This document shows, piece by piece, positions 1 through 9,924 of a stretch of 64,000 nucleotides of DNA. The stretch's first letter is position 1. Every line of letters begins with the position of its first letter. Under the pieces are notes generated by a model. It ran no database searches and had not been told where the DNA came from. It worked only from the letters and a program-made list of their open reading frames with translations. The DNA is from Isoetes taiwanensis. Lineage: Eukaryota; Streptophyta; Lycopodiopsida; Isoetales; Isoetaceae. The position numbers were made by a program, and so were the translations under genes. The stretch is from NCBI GenBank assembly GCA_021234155.1, contig JAJEKV010000072.1, positions 1,592,526 through 1,656,525 of the forward strand. The letters are read 5' to 3'.

Positions 1-2552
1 AAATCTTTACACCCTAGTCCTCCTTTTTTCCTTGGGAGGGTTAGGTGCTGCCAACCTACCATGTGTGAACCCTGCCAAATAAATTCCTTCATAATAGTTT
101 CCAATTCCTGATAAGACTTCTTATCTGCAATTATTGCTGATGAGAAGAAGACATGTGAGCTCGCAATAACACTATTAATAATCTCTACTCTCCCAGCTAG
201 AGAAAGAGTTTTAGGATAAAGCTGTAATTTTTTCTTTATTTTGGTAACTATGGGTTCCCATAAACCATGAAGACTCATGTTTAATGCCAGGGGCAAACCC
301 AATAGCTTAATGGTAGAATGGTGACCACAAGCTTTAATTCCTTCAATATTGCTTTCTGGACTGTCAGAAATGATTGCACACTTATCTTTGTTCAAAAGTA
401 CCCCTGATGCTTTTCCAAACAGATCCATAGCAGCAAGAAAGTTTGGAATGCTGTCTCCTTGCTCTTTTAAGAACACAAATGTGTCATCTGCATACTGCAT
501 TACTGACAAGGACTCATTTATATCAGGTAATTTAAGGCAGCTAATTTTTCCATTTTGCTGCATTTTCAAAATAACCCTGGTCACCATTTCAGCTACTATG
601 AGGAAAAGGTAGGGGGCCAGTGGGCAGCCCTGCCTAACTCCTCTTTTGCATTCAAAGAAGGAAGAAGGGGAACCATTCACTAAGACTGCTGAGCATCCTG
701 TAGCATTGAAACCTGTTACCTTGTTTAATACTTCCTTTAAAAATCCAAGTTGAACCATGGCCCTATTAAGAAAGTTCCAATCAATGGTATCATAGGCTCT
801 TTTAAAATCCAATTTGAGAAGTAGATATCCTTGATTGGTAAACCTGTTCCAGTGACGACCTTCATAAGCCCCAATGAAGTTATCAAGAATACTCCTCCCA
901 GGAAGAAAACCTGATTGGACATTACTAATCTTCCCCTATAGGATTTTTTTAAGCTTGTTAGCAAAGATCTTGGCCAAAATTTTGTATGTAACATTTGTCA
1001 GCGAAATTGGTCTCCAATCCGAAAAAGTGGCAAGCTTCTCTACCTTAGGAACTAAGGCAATTAAGCCAGCATTGATAGCTGGATGCAACTTCTCTGCCTG
1101 CCATGCACCCTGAATGAATGTGGTGAGATCTTTGCCAATAGGTAATTCATCAGGCCCAGGGCTTTTCCCATGAGCCATACTTTTAATGGTTCTGAAGATC
1201 TCATCCTCCATTGGTACTGCCAAAAGTTGACTATCTTCAATATGTTGATCTTTGGGACCAAGATAATCAAAGAATTCCAGCATTTTGCTATTATCTGTCT
1301 ATCTAGCAGCAAAAAGATCTCTATATTTGTTGTAGAACATATCCTGGATATCCTCCTGCTTAGATAAATCCTGTTGATTGTCATCTTGCACAGAGATAAT
1401 TTCATTGTTCATTAGTCTGCTTTTAGCAGCTCTAAAGAAGGATTTAGAGCTGCAATCATCAATATGGTTAATACACAAACTCCTGCTTTTAATTGCCAGA
1501 CTTTTTGCCTCATATTCTTCGATCAATTTCACCTTTCTTTCTAGAGTTTCTTCTCTCTGTTGCAACAACATATTATCTTTATCTATGAAAAGATTTTGTC
1601 TAACAACTTTCATCTCCATGTATACCTCATTCTTTTCCTGTCTCCTTTTCTTACTCCATTCCCTGCCCCACTGTTTGATCCAATTTTTGATCTGTTTACT
1701 CCTATTTATGAATTCTTTCATAGATCCACTTGCATTCACAGCCCTCAAGAAAGAATAGAACCTAGTGAAATCGTCACAAAAGGTTTTATTATTTAGTAGG
1801 CTGACATTGAATTTGAATGGAGTATCAGCAAGTCTTTTTTGAGGGAGAAAACCCGTGTCCAAGATCTGGGGATAATGATCCGATATGGAGTTGCTACAGT
1901 CATTGATTACAGTCAGATTATCCCAGCCTTCCATAGTGGAAATGTTGGTGTAATACCTATCCAACAGGCAATACACTCTATCAGTTCCTTTCCTTTTGTT
2001 ACTCCAGGAATATGCATTGGAAGAGGAAGGGGCATGATAGAGAAAACTGTGAATTAACTTATCCCACTGACATCTTTCTCCCTTTGACATTAATCTTCTT
2101 GCTTGCTTTCTGTTCCCATGAAGGAGTGTTGTTGAAGTCACCACTTAAAACCCAATTGCTGATATTCTGCCCCAGTAGCCAATCTGACATACTTTTCCAT
2201 TGCTCCTCTCTTTCCTCAGGAGAGGTAGATGCATAGACATTGATAATGCCCACCTGTTCTTTCTCTATTTCCAAGAATACAACCTACCATCTACCTGAAG
2301 GATGAGAAAAGAGCCTACTTTTTTTGGTCCACTCCAAGCAATACAAATACCTCCTTTAGTGCCATCAGCAGGAGCCCAAATAGACTCCCCATTAGGGAAA
2401 ATCCAATTCCCCAAATTAGAGGCTTCAAAGGCTGGAAGCCTATGCTCCTGGAGCAGGACTATATCTGCTTTTATCTCCTTAAGAGCAATCAGAGCCCTTT
2501 TCCTCTTCAGGGGACCCTTGATGCCTCTCAAATTCCAAGATACTATCTTCAT
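1..2552 (-). pseudogene. L1-type LINE ORF2: AP-endonuclease plus reverse transcriptase, runs off left edge
   Basis: Read on the minus strand. The frame opens at 2552 with KIVSWNLRGI and LLQEHR, the start of an L1-type apurinic endonuclease. It continues through INVYAS, SGDFN and SDHYPQIL, the endonuclease metal/phosphate motifs. The reverse transcriptase follows: SDWRPISLTNVTYKILAKI (near 1010), LDFKRAYDTIDW (near 815), GVRQGCPLAPYLF (near 625) and the catalytic QYADD (near 490). Thumb-like sequence then runs to base 1, so the C-terminus lies outside the window. Lesions are few: the endonuclease changes frame twice (near 2270 and 2075-2140), and two in-frame TAG stops lie at 1299-1301 and 936-938. 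The product would nick target DNA and copy the LINE RNA in place. Family assignment is secure; autonomy is lost unless the lesions are errors. Confidence 0.9.
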
Positions 2553-3420
2553 TTAAGTTTGGAGCTTCGAGTGGCAGGCCCATGTTCTCCTGGTGTATAG
2601 ACTTTTTTCTGTCTCTTCTTGATCTGAGGAAGTGGAGATACAAAGGATTGCTCATTGGAAATCTCTTTCTCTTCATCACTTTCACCTTCATCATCCCAGA
2701 ATTTTCCAGATAAAACAGATGAAGGATCCTTCAACTCCCTCAGCTGAGCAGTTGGGGTCTTGAATATATCCCCCTCCCTAACAAACAGTACCTCATCTCC
2801 ATCTGCTGCAGGAGTCAAATCTCCCTCTATTACCATATGTTGGTGAGATCCCTGCTGTTCATTTGGCTCCCCACCCATTGCAATATCATGTTGAACCTCC
2901 AGATGAGAGTCCTCTTGCTCAGCTGATGCCTTACCCCCTCCAGATTAGTCTTTCTTAAATTATCTGCAAGAAACTCCAATGCTGGTTCCCCATTATTTAT
3001 AAATTCCTGCTCAGCTTGTGCCTTATCTCCTCCCGGATTGGACTTGTTTGCCTCCATTCCCTGCCCGGAGTCTATTTTCCCTGAGTTTTTAGGAAAAAGC
3101 TCCATAATTGGAAAAGTTGAGTTTGAATTTGAGGTTACCATAGGAAAGAACTTAGGTGAACTGGGTCCCCCTTTATCCTTACCTCCTGAAGAATCTTCAG
3201 AGGAGGAGTAAGTTTTACCATTGGACAAATCAGGTTCTCTTATTGTTAGGGCCATGGACCTGACTACTTCAGAGGTATCCTGGGGTCCACTTTCATCCGA
3301 GACACCTTTCCCTTTTGAGTCGGGGTTGTTGAGGACCTTAACCTTGGATGAGTCCTCAAGAAATTGAACTTTTTTCTTCCCAAGAGGTTTTGGATCTGCG
3401 GACTCACCTCTGCCCCCGGG
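2553..3420 (-). pseudogene. L1-type LINE ORF1, C-terminal part
   Basis: Lies directly upstream of the endonuclease on the same strand, as LINE ORF1 should. The translation is hydrophilic and low in complexity, with lysine/serine/aspartate stretches such as KPLGKKKVQFLED (near 3370) and DDEGESDEEKEIS (near 2680), like the unstructured tail of plant L1 ORF1 proteins. Two overlapping frames (2830-3420 and 2549-2878) imply one frameshift around 2880-2940. The 5' half, where an RNA-binding fold and zinc knuckles would lie, is absent; homology appears to stop near 3425, where another LINE 3' end begins. The role would be RNA binding. The assignment rests mainly on position, not on a diagnostic motif. 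Confidence 0.6.
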
Positions 3421-3439
3421 CGCCTACCTAAGATGCCGG

Positions 3440-3625
3440 GAATTCATGTGTATATTTATATTTGTACAGCTGCCAGCAGGCTTGTTGCTGTGACGGTTTT
3501 TCCCTCCTAAGGGGGTTTTTTAATCCGGGTAGCAACGGGCTTGCTGCACCCGTGTAATTTGGGTCCCATAGGCCGATTGGCCTCCGCGGACGATAAAAGA
3601 ACCTTCCTTCCTTCCTTCCTTTAAC
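3440..3625 (+). mobile_element. 3' end of a second LINE family (tail copy 1)
   Basis: Carries a block seen five times in the window: a pyrimidine stretch, TTTTTTAATCCGG, then GGGTCCCATAGGCCGATTGG, then GGACGATAAAA and a short tandem tail, here (TTCC)n at about 3603-3622. In the copies at 9.9-11.7 kb and 29.6-30.1 kb this block follows LINE-like coding sequence, so it is read as a LINE 3' UTR. This copy has no coding part and is a 5'-truncated insertion next to the minus-strand L1 remnant. Confidence 0.75.
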
Positions 3626-3649
3626 TCTTGGCTCACATTCACATTTAAA

Positions 3650-4399
3650 TTATGGGCACCAGATTCTCCATACATGTTTCAAATAAAAAGCATCCCTAGG
3701 AATGGTTGGATATGCCATGTGGCCTTTTTGTCTAATGTATATATGATCATCCTTGTTGCATTTTTTATCGGAAAACCGGTTATCCACATGCAACTTAATC
3801 TTCTCTTTGTATATCAGTTTCTCCATTTTCACAGCAGCCGCATGAGCAATCCTTTCTTGCTCAAGTGTAATATCCCCCAGCATTACCCATGAATTTCTGC
3901 TAATAGGGGCCAATGCCCCAAAATTCTTTGTTCTCCATATCCCTTGATTGCAATATTGGGCATGTCCTTCTACAAGTCTCTCAGGTGTAATAGGGAATGT
4001 AAGACAATTGTGCAATGTAAAATTAAACTCCTTTTCACTGTCTTCCTTCCCTGGAATATTGCTTTTTTTTAGGGCGTCTTTTTCTTCTTCGGATAATAAT
4101 GTCTCCCCAAAAGGATCATCATCCCTGTACTGCTCACTACAGTCTGCAATTTTTCCAAGTGTTGTAGTAGCCAGACAAGAATTTTTTATTTTGTTGGCTT
4201 TCTCCAGTGCAGGTATAGCATAGAAAAACTGCCCTTTGGCTTTATCCTCTTCCATTGTCCAGTTATAGATTTTCTCGGGCAGCATATCATATACTGAATC
4301 AATAATAATAGAAGCATATTCCCATTCATCCCCAATTTTGTTCATTTTAGTGCTTCTTTCTCCAAAATGAGCATATGTATTTTCGAATTCTTGATGCAA
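3650..4399 (-). CDS. Hypothetical protein, 249 aa, intact frame
   Basis: Open from ATG at 4399 to TAA at 3650. I recognise no family. The protein is soluble-looking with no signal peptide or membrane segment: an acidic, lysine-rich middle (residues ~60-135, including LLSEEEKDALKKS) and a C-terminal half with HAQYCNQGIW, NSWVMLGDITLEQERIAHA and a basic cluster (IYKEKIKLHVDNRFSDKKC). It lies 261 bases downstream of a second intact minus-strand ORF (4660-5823) and ends only ~27 bases from the (TTCC)n tail of the LINE fragment at 3440-3625. The pair sits between two inward-facing LINE 3' ends, so it may be part of a mobile element or a host gene trapped between insertions. It could also be the 3' part of an intron-containing gene including the upstream ORF. 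Confidence 0.45.
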   Translation of the reverse strand: MHQEFENTYAHFGERSTKMNKIGDEWEYASIIIDSVYDMLPEKIYNWTMEEDKAKGQFFYAIPALEKANKIKNSCLATTTLGKIADCSEQYRDDDPFGETLLSEEEKDALKKSNIPGKEDSEKEFNFTLHNCLTFPITPERLVEGHAQYCNQGIWRTKNFGALAPISRNSWVMLGDITLEQERIAHAAAVKMEKLIYKEKIKLHVDNRFSDKKCNKDDHIYIRQKGHMAYPTIPRDAFYLKHVWRIWCP

Positions 4400-4659
4400 G
4401 TGATAAGAGTTTGTACAGCTTTGCTAGGGCATATAATCTTGCTGCTTCCATATCCCAATGCTACTAAGTCATTTAATTAAAGTGGGTCAAATCTCGAATT
4501 TTGGGACTCGGACTGAAAATGGGACTAACACTATAGAAAAAAAAATTCTGAATTGAATGCTTGAATAGAATTACACATCACACACAAAGAATTGGGTAAC
4601 TTGTTTTCATTATAAATTTTACAAACCACTAGTTGAGAAAGTTTTCAAGCTTCTCAATA

Positions 4660-5823
4660 TTATCTACCCTCATACAATGATATAGCATGGAGATTGCTCA
4701 TGGCTTTGTCCATCTCCCTTTTTGGAATCTTGTGTGTCTTGTCCTTTGCAATGTGAGAACTTGGATATGACCATACCACGCACTCCACCAATTCCCTCCT
4801 TTGAGGATTAGCATGATTTTCCCTCCACTTCTTCTCCCAGCAGTCGGTGTATTGCTCCTTCAAGTTGCCCTTCTTGTGTCTTCCAATGGGCTCCCAATAT
4901 TGAATTTGGAATCCAGGACGCAACTCCTCTCCATCAGCCATAGTGGTGCTTACATCAGAGAGTGCCACCCCTAACCATATTGGACAGTCCTCATCATCAG
5001 GCCTTACTAGCACAAAGTATCCTTCCTTGATGTCCTCAAAGGGATCCCACTCAGGAAGATCAAACCACTTCGGCTTTGAGGCCTTACTTTCCACAAACCA
5101 CTTGGAACCTTTCTTAGTACCCAAGTGAACATCCTTAGATGTGCTTGCTCCTTGAGAACCCTCCCATCTCGACTCTGGCAAGAACCCGTCTCTCAGCTCC
5201 CCTCCACATGGTTGTTCAGTTTCTAAGCATGTCACAACTTTCTCCCAGTAATTGATTAGGGAGTCCATGTGATTTTTCTTAAGAGTGGAGGTGTGCTTTC
5301 CATTTCGAACATCATCCCAGTGTGTTATATAATCCTTGATGCCCTTCACTAGCTGACTAGAGTCTTTAACAGTCTTGAAGGGAGCAAGTGGTTTTGGCTG
5401 CCCTTTAGGAATAAGAACTTCACCTGTAGCACCCCTTTGCCACAACTCGATTCCTTGTACAGGCATCCATAACTTGTCACCTGGTCTCCACTTATATTGC
5501 ATGATTGGTATTCCATCCCTAACCCAAAACTTGAACTGAAGTGGTTTTGTGTGCCCTGTCAACTGATCCTTACCATTTAGCAAGTTATCCCTCGACAAAT
5601 GATTTCCAATCTGCAATTGGACTATCGGTAGAAAATGGGAAGCTTCACCATAACTTTGTCTATAAGAATCCTGGATGGCCACCATAGTCCTGCTAGCCTC
5701 GTTTGCCATAGCCCTGGTTTGCAAACAAGATGCCCTTGCACTCCTCAAGCCATGCCCTTGCATACCATAGCCAAGCTTGCTATGTTTGCCATGACATTTC
5801 AATTTCTCAAGCGCTTCAAACAT
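4660..5823 (-). CDS. Hypothetical protein, 387 aa, intact; C-terminal tryptophan-rich module
   Basis: One of the longest undamaged ATG-to-stop frames in the window. The N-terminus (residues 1-60) is basic and helical-looking. The middle contains KFWVRDGIPIMQYKWRPGD, VQGIELWQRG and KDYITHWDDVRNGK. Residues ~265-350 read EGYFVLVRPDDEDCPIWLGV, then GFQIQYWEPIGR and LVECVVWSYPSSH. This alternation of aromatic and short beta-like stretches resembles small chromatin-reader folds (BAH- or Tudor-like), but that is only an impression. No catalytic motif is visible. With the 249-aa ORF downstream it forms a same-strand pair flanked by inverted LINE tails (3440-3625 and 6026-6250). It is either a host gene or a transposon-encoded protein; I cannot decide. 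Confidence 0.5.
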   Translation of the reverse strand: MFEALEKLKCHGKHSKLGYGMQGHGLRSARASCLQTRAMANEASRTMVAIQDSYRQSYGEASHFLPIVQLQIGNHLSRDNLLNGKDQLTGHTKPLQFKFWVRDGIPIMQYKWRPGDKLWMPVQGIELWQRGATGEVLIPKGQPKPLAPFKTVKDSSQLVKGIKDYITHWDDVRNGKHTSTLKKNHMDSLINYWEKVVTCLETEQPCGGELRDGFLPESRWEGSQGASTSKDVHLGTKKGSKWFVESKASKPKWFDLPEWDPFEDIKEGYFVLVRPDDEDCPIWLGVALSDVSTTMADGEELRPGFQIQYWEPIGRHKKGNLKEQYTDCWEKKWRENHANPQRRELVECVVWSYPSSHIAKDKTHKIPKREMDKAMSNLHAISLYEGR

Positions 5824-6025
5824 ACAAGATGAAGTCTCTCTCTTTGTCTAGTAGTGCCTCATCTAAGTCTGATAGATATGGAGATATGAAATGATGAGAG
5901 GTAAAAGTATTTAGTGGAATAAGGAATAAAATCGCTAAATTAGCATAGAAATATGAAATATTACACTAATGGTAATCACAATGGTCTAGCAATGCTCTCA
6001 CCCTATTAAAATCGTTTTCATATGG

Positions 6026-6250
6026 AAGGAAGGAAGGAAGGAAGGAAGGTTCTTTTATCGTCCGCGGAGGCCAATCGGCCTATGGGACCCAAATTACACG
6101 GGTGCAGCAAGCCCGTTGCTACCCGGATTAAACATCAGGAACAGTCGCCGTGATGCCATCGCCAATGGCATCCGGTGATGTTTAAACACGGCGACGCTAC
6201 TGATCCGAGCAGGCCATTGGCCGCTAGGCCTCAACCTCCAGGCGCGCCAT
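6026..6250 (-). mobile_element. 3' end of the second LINE family (tail copy 2, inverted)
   Basis: From its (GGAA)n end at about 6027-6048 this is the reverse complement of the 3510-3622 segment: TTTTATCGTCC, the GGGTCCCATAGGCCGATTGG block, the ACGGGTGCAGCAAGCCCGTT stretch and CCGGATTAA all match. Tail copies 1 and 2 therefore point at each other across 3626-6025. Beyond about 6130 this copy diverges from copy 1 and holds the interleaved inverted repeats annotated separately. Confidence 0.75.
6128..6195. repeat. Interleaved inverted repeats (pseudoknot-like order A-B-C-C'-A'-B')
   Basis: Three perfect inverted pairs in 68 bases: A TTAAACATCA (6128-6137) with A' (6176-6185); B GTCGCCGTG (6144-6152) with B' (6187-6195); C GATGCCAT (6152-6159) with C' (6165-6172), loop CGCCA. 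A and B cross each other, so the order is that of a pseudoknot instead of a simple nested hairpin. It lies in the LINE 3'-tail copy. The pairing is directly visible; a role in RNA recognition by the LINE reverse transcriptase is inference. Confidence 0.85.
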
Positions 6251-7320
6251 CAACAGGCTTTCATATATTTATTTTATGCTGTGATTGGCGGCTATTTTCT
6301 AGTTTGTTTCGGCTGGTTCTGGCGTAGGATTTTTTTTTATGGGTGCGGGGATATGTTCATGCGTATCTTTTTCCATATGAACGCTTCTTGCAGTTTTAAT
6401 AACAGCCATGGTTGTGTAGTGCCGGGCTCCGATTGGCAGGGTAAATGTAAGGCTATCTATTTGCCACGCTTTTGGAAGCACTGGATGCTTCTTTATTTTA
6501 TCCAAGTACTTGTGAACAAAAGGATTGAATGGGCATTCGTATTGGAATGAAAACGTGCGTTTTTGTCTAATGCAAGTTCTTTTTTGGTATTTTTGTCGAA
6601 GAAATCTTGCAATGAATTGCGGATGCTCATGGTATCGGATAGTTTGGATGTAAAAATCTTGCACCGATCCACGCTCAAGTGCTAATGATCCTCTTTTGTG
6701 TAAGGTAAATTTCCGCTTCCTTTATAGTCAAGCCAGCCCATACGCTATTTCGATTCAATTCATCTCTGCATGCATTCATTTGTTTTGTCTGTGTAAAGGT
6801 CGCATAGGGATATCCATGCGCCTGCCATAAATGAAGGCAAGATTTTGAAATTTCTACGTATTTTTCTTTTCCCATAGATTCTCAACCTTCCATCCATTTT
6901 ATTTTTATCAATTGCTTCCCTGTTTCTTTGCCTATTCTCTCATTCTTGACAACGCGTTTAATTCTTCACGCAAGAGCGGAAATTTTTATCTTGCAGCTAG
7001 ACTTTCTTTGCTAATATGTGAACATTGGGCGGTTTTTGTTAGCCTTTATTCTTTTGCACCTAGTGGCTGGTTTGTTCACGATAGTATGAGAGGTCAGTTT
7101 GTTGACCACCAATTGTGGGGAGGGAAGCCAATGCATTAGAAATGGCAACCGGCACAAATTTGGACTAGATTGGACCAAGGGCTGTGTTGGGGAAATGTTT
7201 TTAATTGATGAGGAATGCTCTTTCTTGAGGTAAAACTGGCAAAAGTGCTTGGGACTTGGGGCAATGTCGAATGGTGCTTGACAAGTGCTTGGGACATGGG
7301 GCAGTCAATCACCATTCGAC
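6251..7320. other. No assigned gene; short minus-strand open frames
   Basis: Minus-strand frames at 6675-6875 (66 aa) and 6299-6664 (121 aa, with PKAWQIDSLTFTLPIGARHY) have natural-looking composition but no recognisable domain; they could be pieces of one broken gene. At 7234-7320 a 20-base phrase (AAGTGCTTGGGAC plus flank) occurs twice, and TGTCGAATGGTG (7264) is inverted at 7307-7319, making a small stem just upstream of the F-box reading frame. Confidence 0.3.
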
Positions 7321-8296
7321 ATGGAACAAACTGCTCTTCCAGAACTGACTGAAAATTTCTCGAGCTTTCACTGCAGGGCAGATTTGGTAATATTAGATTG
7401 CAGTTTAGATGGAATTACACGAGAGAATAATGAAAAATGGAAGCATAGGGAGCTTCTTAATGGTTTACCCGATGACCTTGAGAGGATTTTTTCTTTGCAT
7501 TGCCTCTCCTCGATGCATTCGAGCAAGGCATTTGCAAAGGTGGAATTTAATAATTGACTCAGTTCTTTTCGGGCTCTTTGTGCCCAACATGCTAATCATA
7601 AACCGTGGTACCTCATGTATAAGGACTGTGCAGTTTCAATGACAATAGGCAAAGATCAGAGAACTTACAAGATTGTTATTGCTCGATCAAAGCAAGTACC
7701 TGATGATTATACACAGTGGGATTTCTCTATTGAAGTCTATGATTCTGCTTTAGACTCTTGGATGAGTTCTAGCGGCAAAGGTCTTGAAAGGATGGCGGCG
7801 GCGAAGGCAATATACGCAGCGATATGTTTTATTGCGTTACGCACCTACTTTTTGGTGTTGGTCAGGATAACTCAAGGCATGGATTGATTGTGTATGATCT
7901 TTGTACTACAACATTTCAAGATATGATTTTGCCAATGCCTTGTTCCCTCTCTTGTGTTAGACTGATGAGCCATTGGGATCGTCTTATAATGGTGGGTGGT
8001 ATTGGCACATATGATTTTATTAAGGGGGTTGGTGTATGGGGCTTGTCTGAGAATGAGGCGTTGCTAGAATGCCTACCAAGCTGTTTCATGGCTTTATAGG
8101 AGGTCTTGATGATGTACTTTCATGTTGCGGACATGGCGACCTTGTTTACATTCATAGTTATGGAAGTCCACAGCTGATGGTACATGATATATCTCGGGGA
8201 TCATGGAATTGGGCAAGAGCATGTCCTACTCTCGCCGAGATCCTTTGCACCTCTTTGCGGGTTTCTGTTTCCAGCCGTCTTGATATTTTAGTATAG
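7321..8296 (+). pseudogene. F-box/kelch-repeat protein, frame-broken
   Basis: The start is placed at ATG 7321 (MEQTALPELTENF). An F-box follows, with LLNGLPDDLERIFSLHC (about 7450-7500), then RWNLIIDS and RALCAQHANHKPWYLMYKD, the F-box-to-kelch join typical of plant F-box/kelch adaptors. The kelch-like part has IEVYDSALDSWMSSS (near 7735), GLIVYDLCTTTF (near 7885), DRLIMVGGIGTYD (near 7980) and VHDISRGSWNWA (near 8180), ending at TAG 8294-8296. Such proteins recruit substrates to SCF ubiquitin ligases through SKP1. The coding line moves between frames at least four times (about 7520, 7565, 7820, 8070), so as written it is not translatable. It could be a decayed gene, or a real gene with sequencing indels, because motif conservation is high despite the breaks. 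Confidence 0.8.
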
Positions 8297-8740
8297 CATT
8301 TAAATTATGGAGGCACACAAGGGTTGAACTTGAGAGTCGTGCAATTTTGAGAGTTGGAGTTAGTTTATTACGTGTTAGAAGAAATAAAAGTTGGCATCAT
8401 TACTAGGTCTTGGAAGTTTGGAAAAGTTTGTGCCTCAATAGGGTCTATAGTTTACTATAGGAATTCTTTTATCGAGGCAAAGGAAGAACTATTTGGTATT
8501 GCTATCTGATTTATCATTGTTATTTGTTTTTGTTAAAAGGCATGGTGATGACATTAAAGTAAATTTGGTATTGTAGCTGTTAATAGTTTTTCATTTCTTT
8601 GAAATTTGTTTGTGTTTTTCCTTCACGTTTTGAAGTCATTGGCGTGTGATTAAGCGAGTTTTAGTTTGATTGCCGGTTTGTCTTTTTGTTTGTTGGTGTT
8701 CAAGATGTGGCTGGATGATGGCCATGTCTTTAGCCTGTGG

Positions 8741-9085
8741 GAGTGGGTTGGGATGGAAGCAACATTGGTCTTAGAGCGAGAAAGTTTTATTATGTAAGGG
8801 TTCTTAAAAGCTGAAGCTATGGCTCGAGAAAGGCTGCTTTGGAACCGTGTAATGGCACATTCATTGAATTGAAAAAGAAGACTGTGTCATTCCTAAAGCA
8901 TGTTTGTCTCCCTTTGTTATACCATTCCTAAGCATGTATGTCTCTTTCCTCTATGATTTAATTCTGATGCAGAAATTAATGTACGCTAGACATAACAAGG
9001 AGTGGGTTGGGATGGAAGCAACATTGCTCTTAGGACAGAAATTTTTTATTATGTAAGGGTTCTTAAGCTGAAGCTATGGCTCGAG
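8741..9085 (+). repeat. Pair of ~86-bp direct repeats downstream of the F-box remnant
   Basis: GAGTGGGTTGGGATGGAAGC through CTATGGCTCGAG occurs at 8741-8828 and again at about 9000-9085 with a few substitutions and a 2-base gap. The sequence between holds a shorter duplication (CATTCCTAA...GCATGT twice, 8890-8940). No gene was found from 8297 to about 9636; a 91-codon frame at 9002-9277 has no recognisable content. Microsatellites (TAATAAT)n near 9580 and (AGAT)n near 9640 close the stretch. Confidence 0.8.
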
Positions 9086-9636
9086 TGTTTGTCAATTTGT
9101 AATGTAAGCGTAAGATTCATGATTGTTATTGCTTTTCTTTATTTGTCGGTTTTATTATTTGCTACAAGATTGCCTTCGACTCTAAACATATTTCAATGGT
9201 CTGGGAGGCCATGGTATATTTCTAAGGTATTTGAGGCTGCAAGGCAACCTATCAAAGAAGAAGATGTGCTCGACTAGGGATATTTACACTTCGTTGTATT
9301 CAATAACATACGATATCATATGTTCTTTACTGTATTAATATTATTTTATACCCCATGACCCATGACCCATTTCCATGTAGTTCCATTGCAATATTTTCTA
9401 AGTGTAGAGCCCGGGTTATATAGAACCACCCTTAGGCCCCAAAGGGGCCAAAAAAAATTTGGACCCATGCACAACCCTAGGCCATTTTTTTTTTTTTTTA
9501 ATTTTTAATTTTCGAACACATTTGCACATATTTCGTACAACATTTATGTTTATTCTGTACATATTGTATAGCTTATTAATAATTAATAATTAATAATTAA
9601 TAATTATATATTAATTTAGCACATCAAAATATTAAA

Positions 9637-9815
9637 AGATAGATAGATAGATAGTATTTTTACGTCATACCACATTTGGCAGCATCCATGAGGACGTCAT
9701 ACCACATTTGGCAGCATCCATGAGGACATATGACGGACCCCATAGACTTGAACACAAGATCTCTTAGTTGCTAACCCAATGGACTAGCCAATAAACCGAA
9801 CAAGGGGGAACAAGG
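9637..9815 (-). mobile_element. Possible tRNA-derived SINE
   Basis: On the minus strand, TGGCTAGTCCATTGGGTTAGC resembles a Pol III A box, and 36 bases on, TGTTCAAGTC resembles a B box (GTTCRANTC). A short body then contains a 32-bp tandem duplication (plus-strand 9662-9693 and 9694-9725, ACGTCATACCACATTTGGCA...). It ends in (CTAT)n at about 9637-9655. Head, body and microsatellite tail in this order match plant SINE architecture. No target-site duplication was identified. Confidence 0.4.
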
Positions 9816-9924
9816 CGTCAAACATATTAAGAAATTGAACCATTAAATTAACCCCCTCCCCTCCCCAGAGCCCACCCGGTTGTTTTTTCGATATTAAATG
9901 CGGGGCATCAATGGTTTAGAAAAA

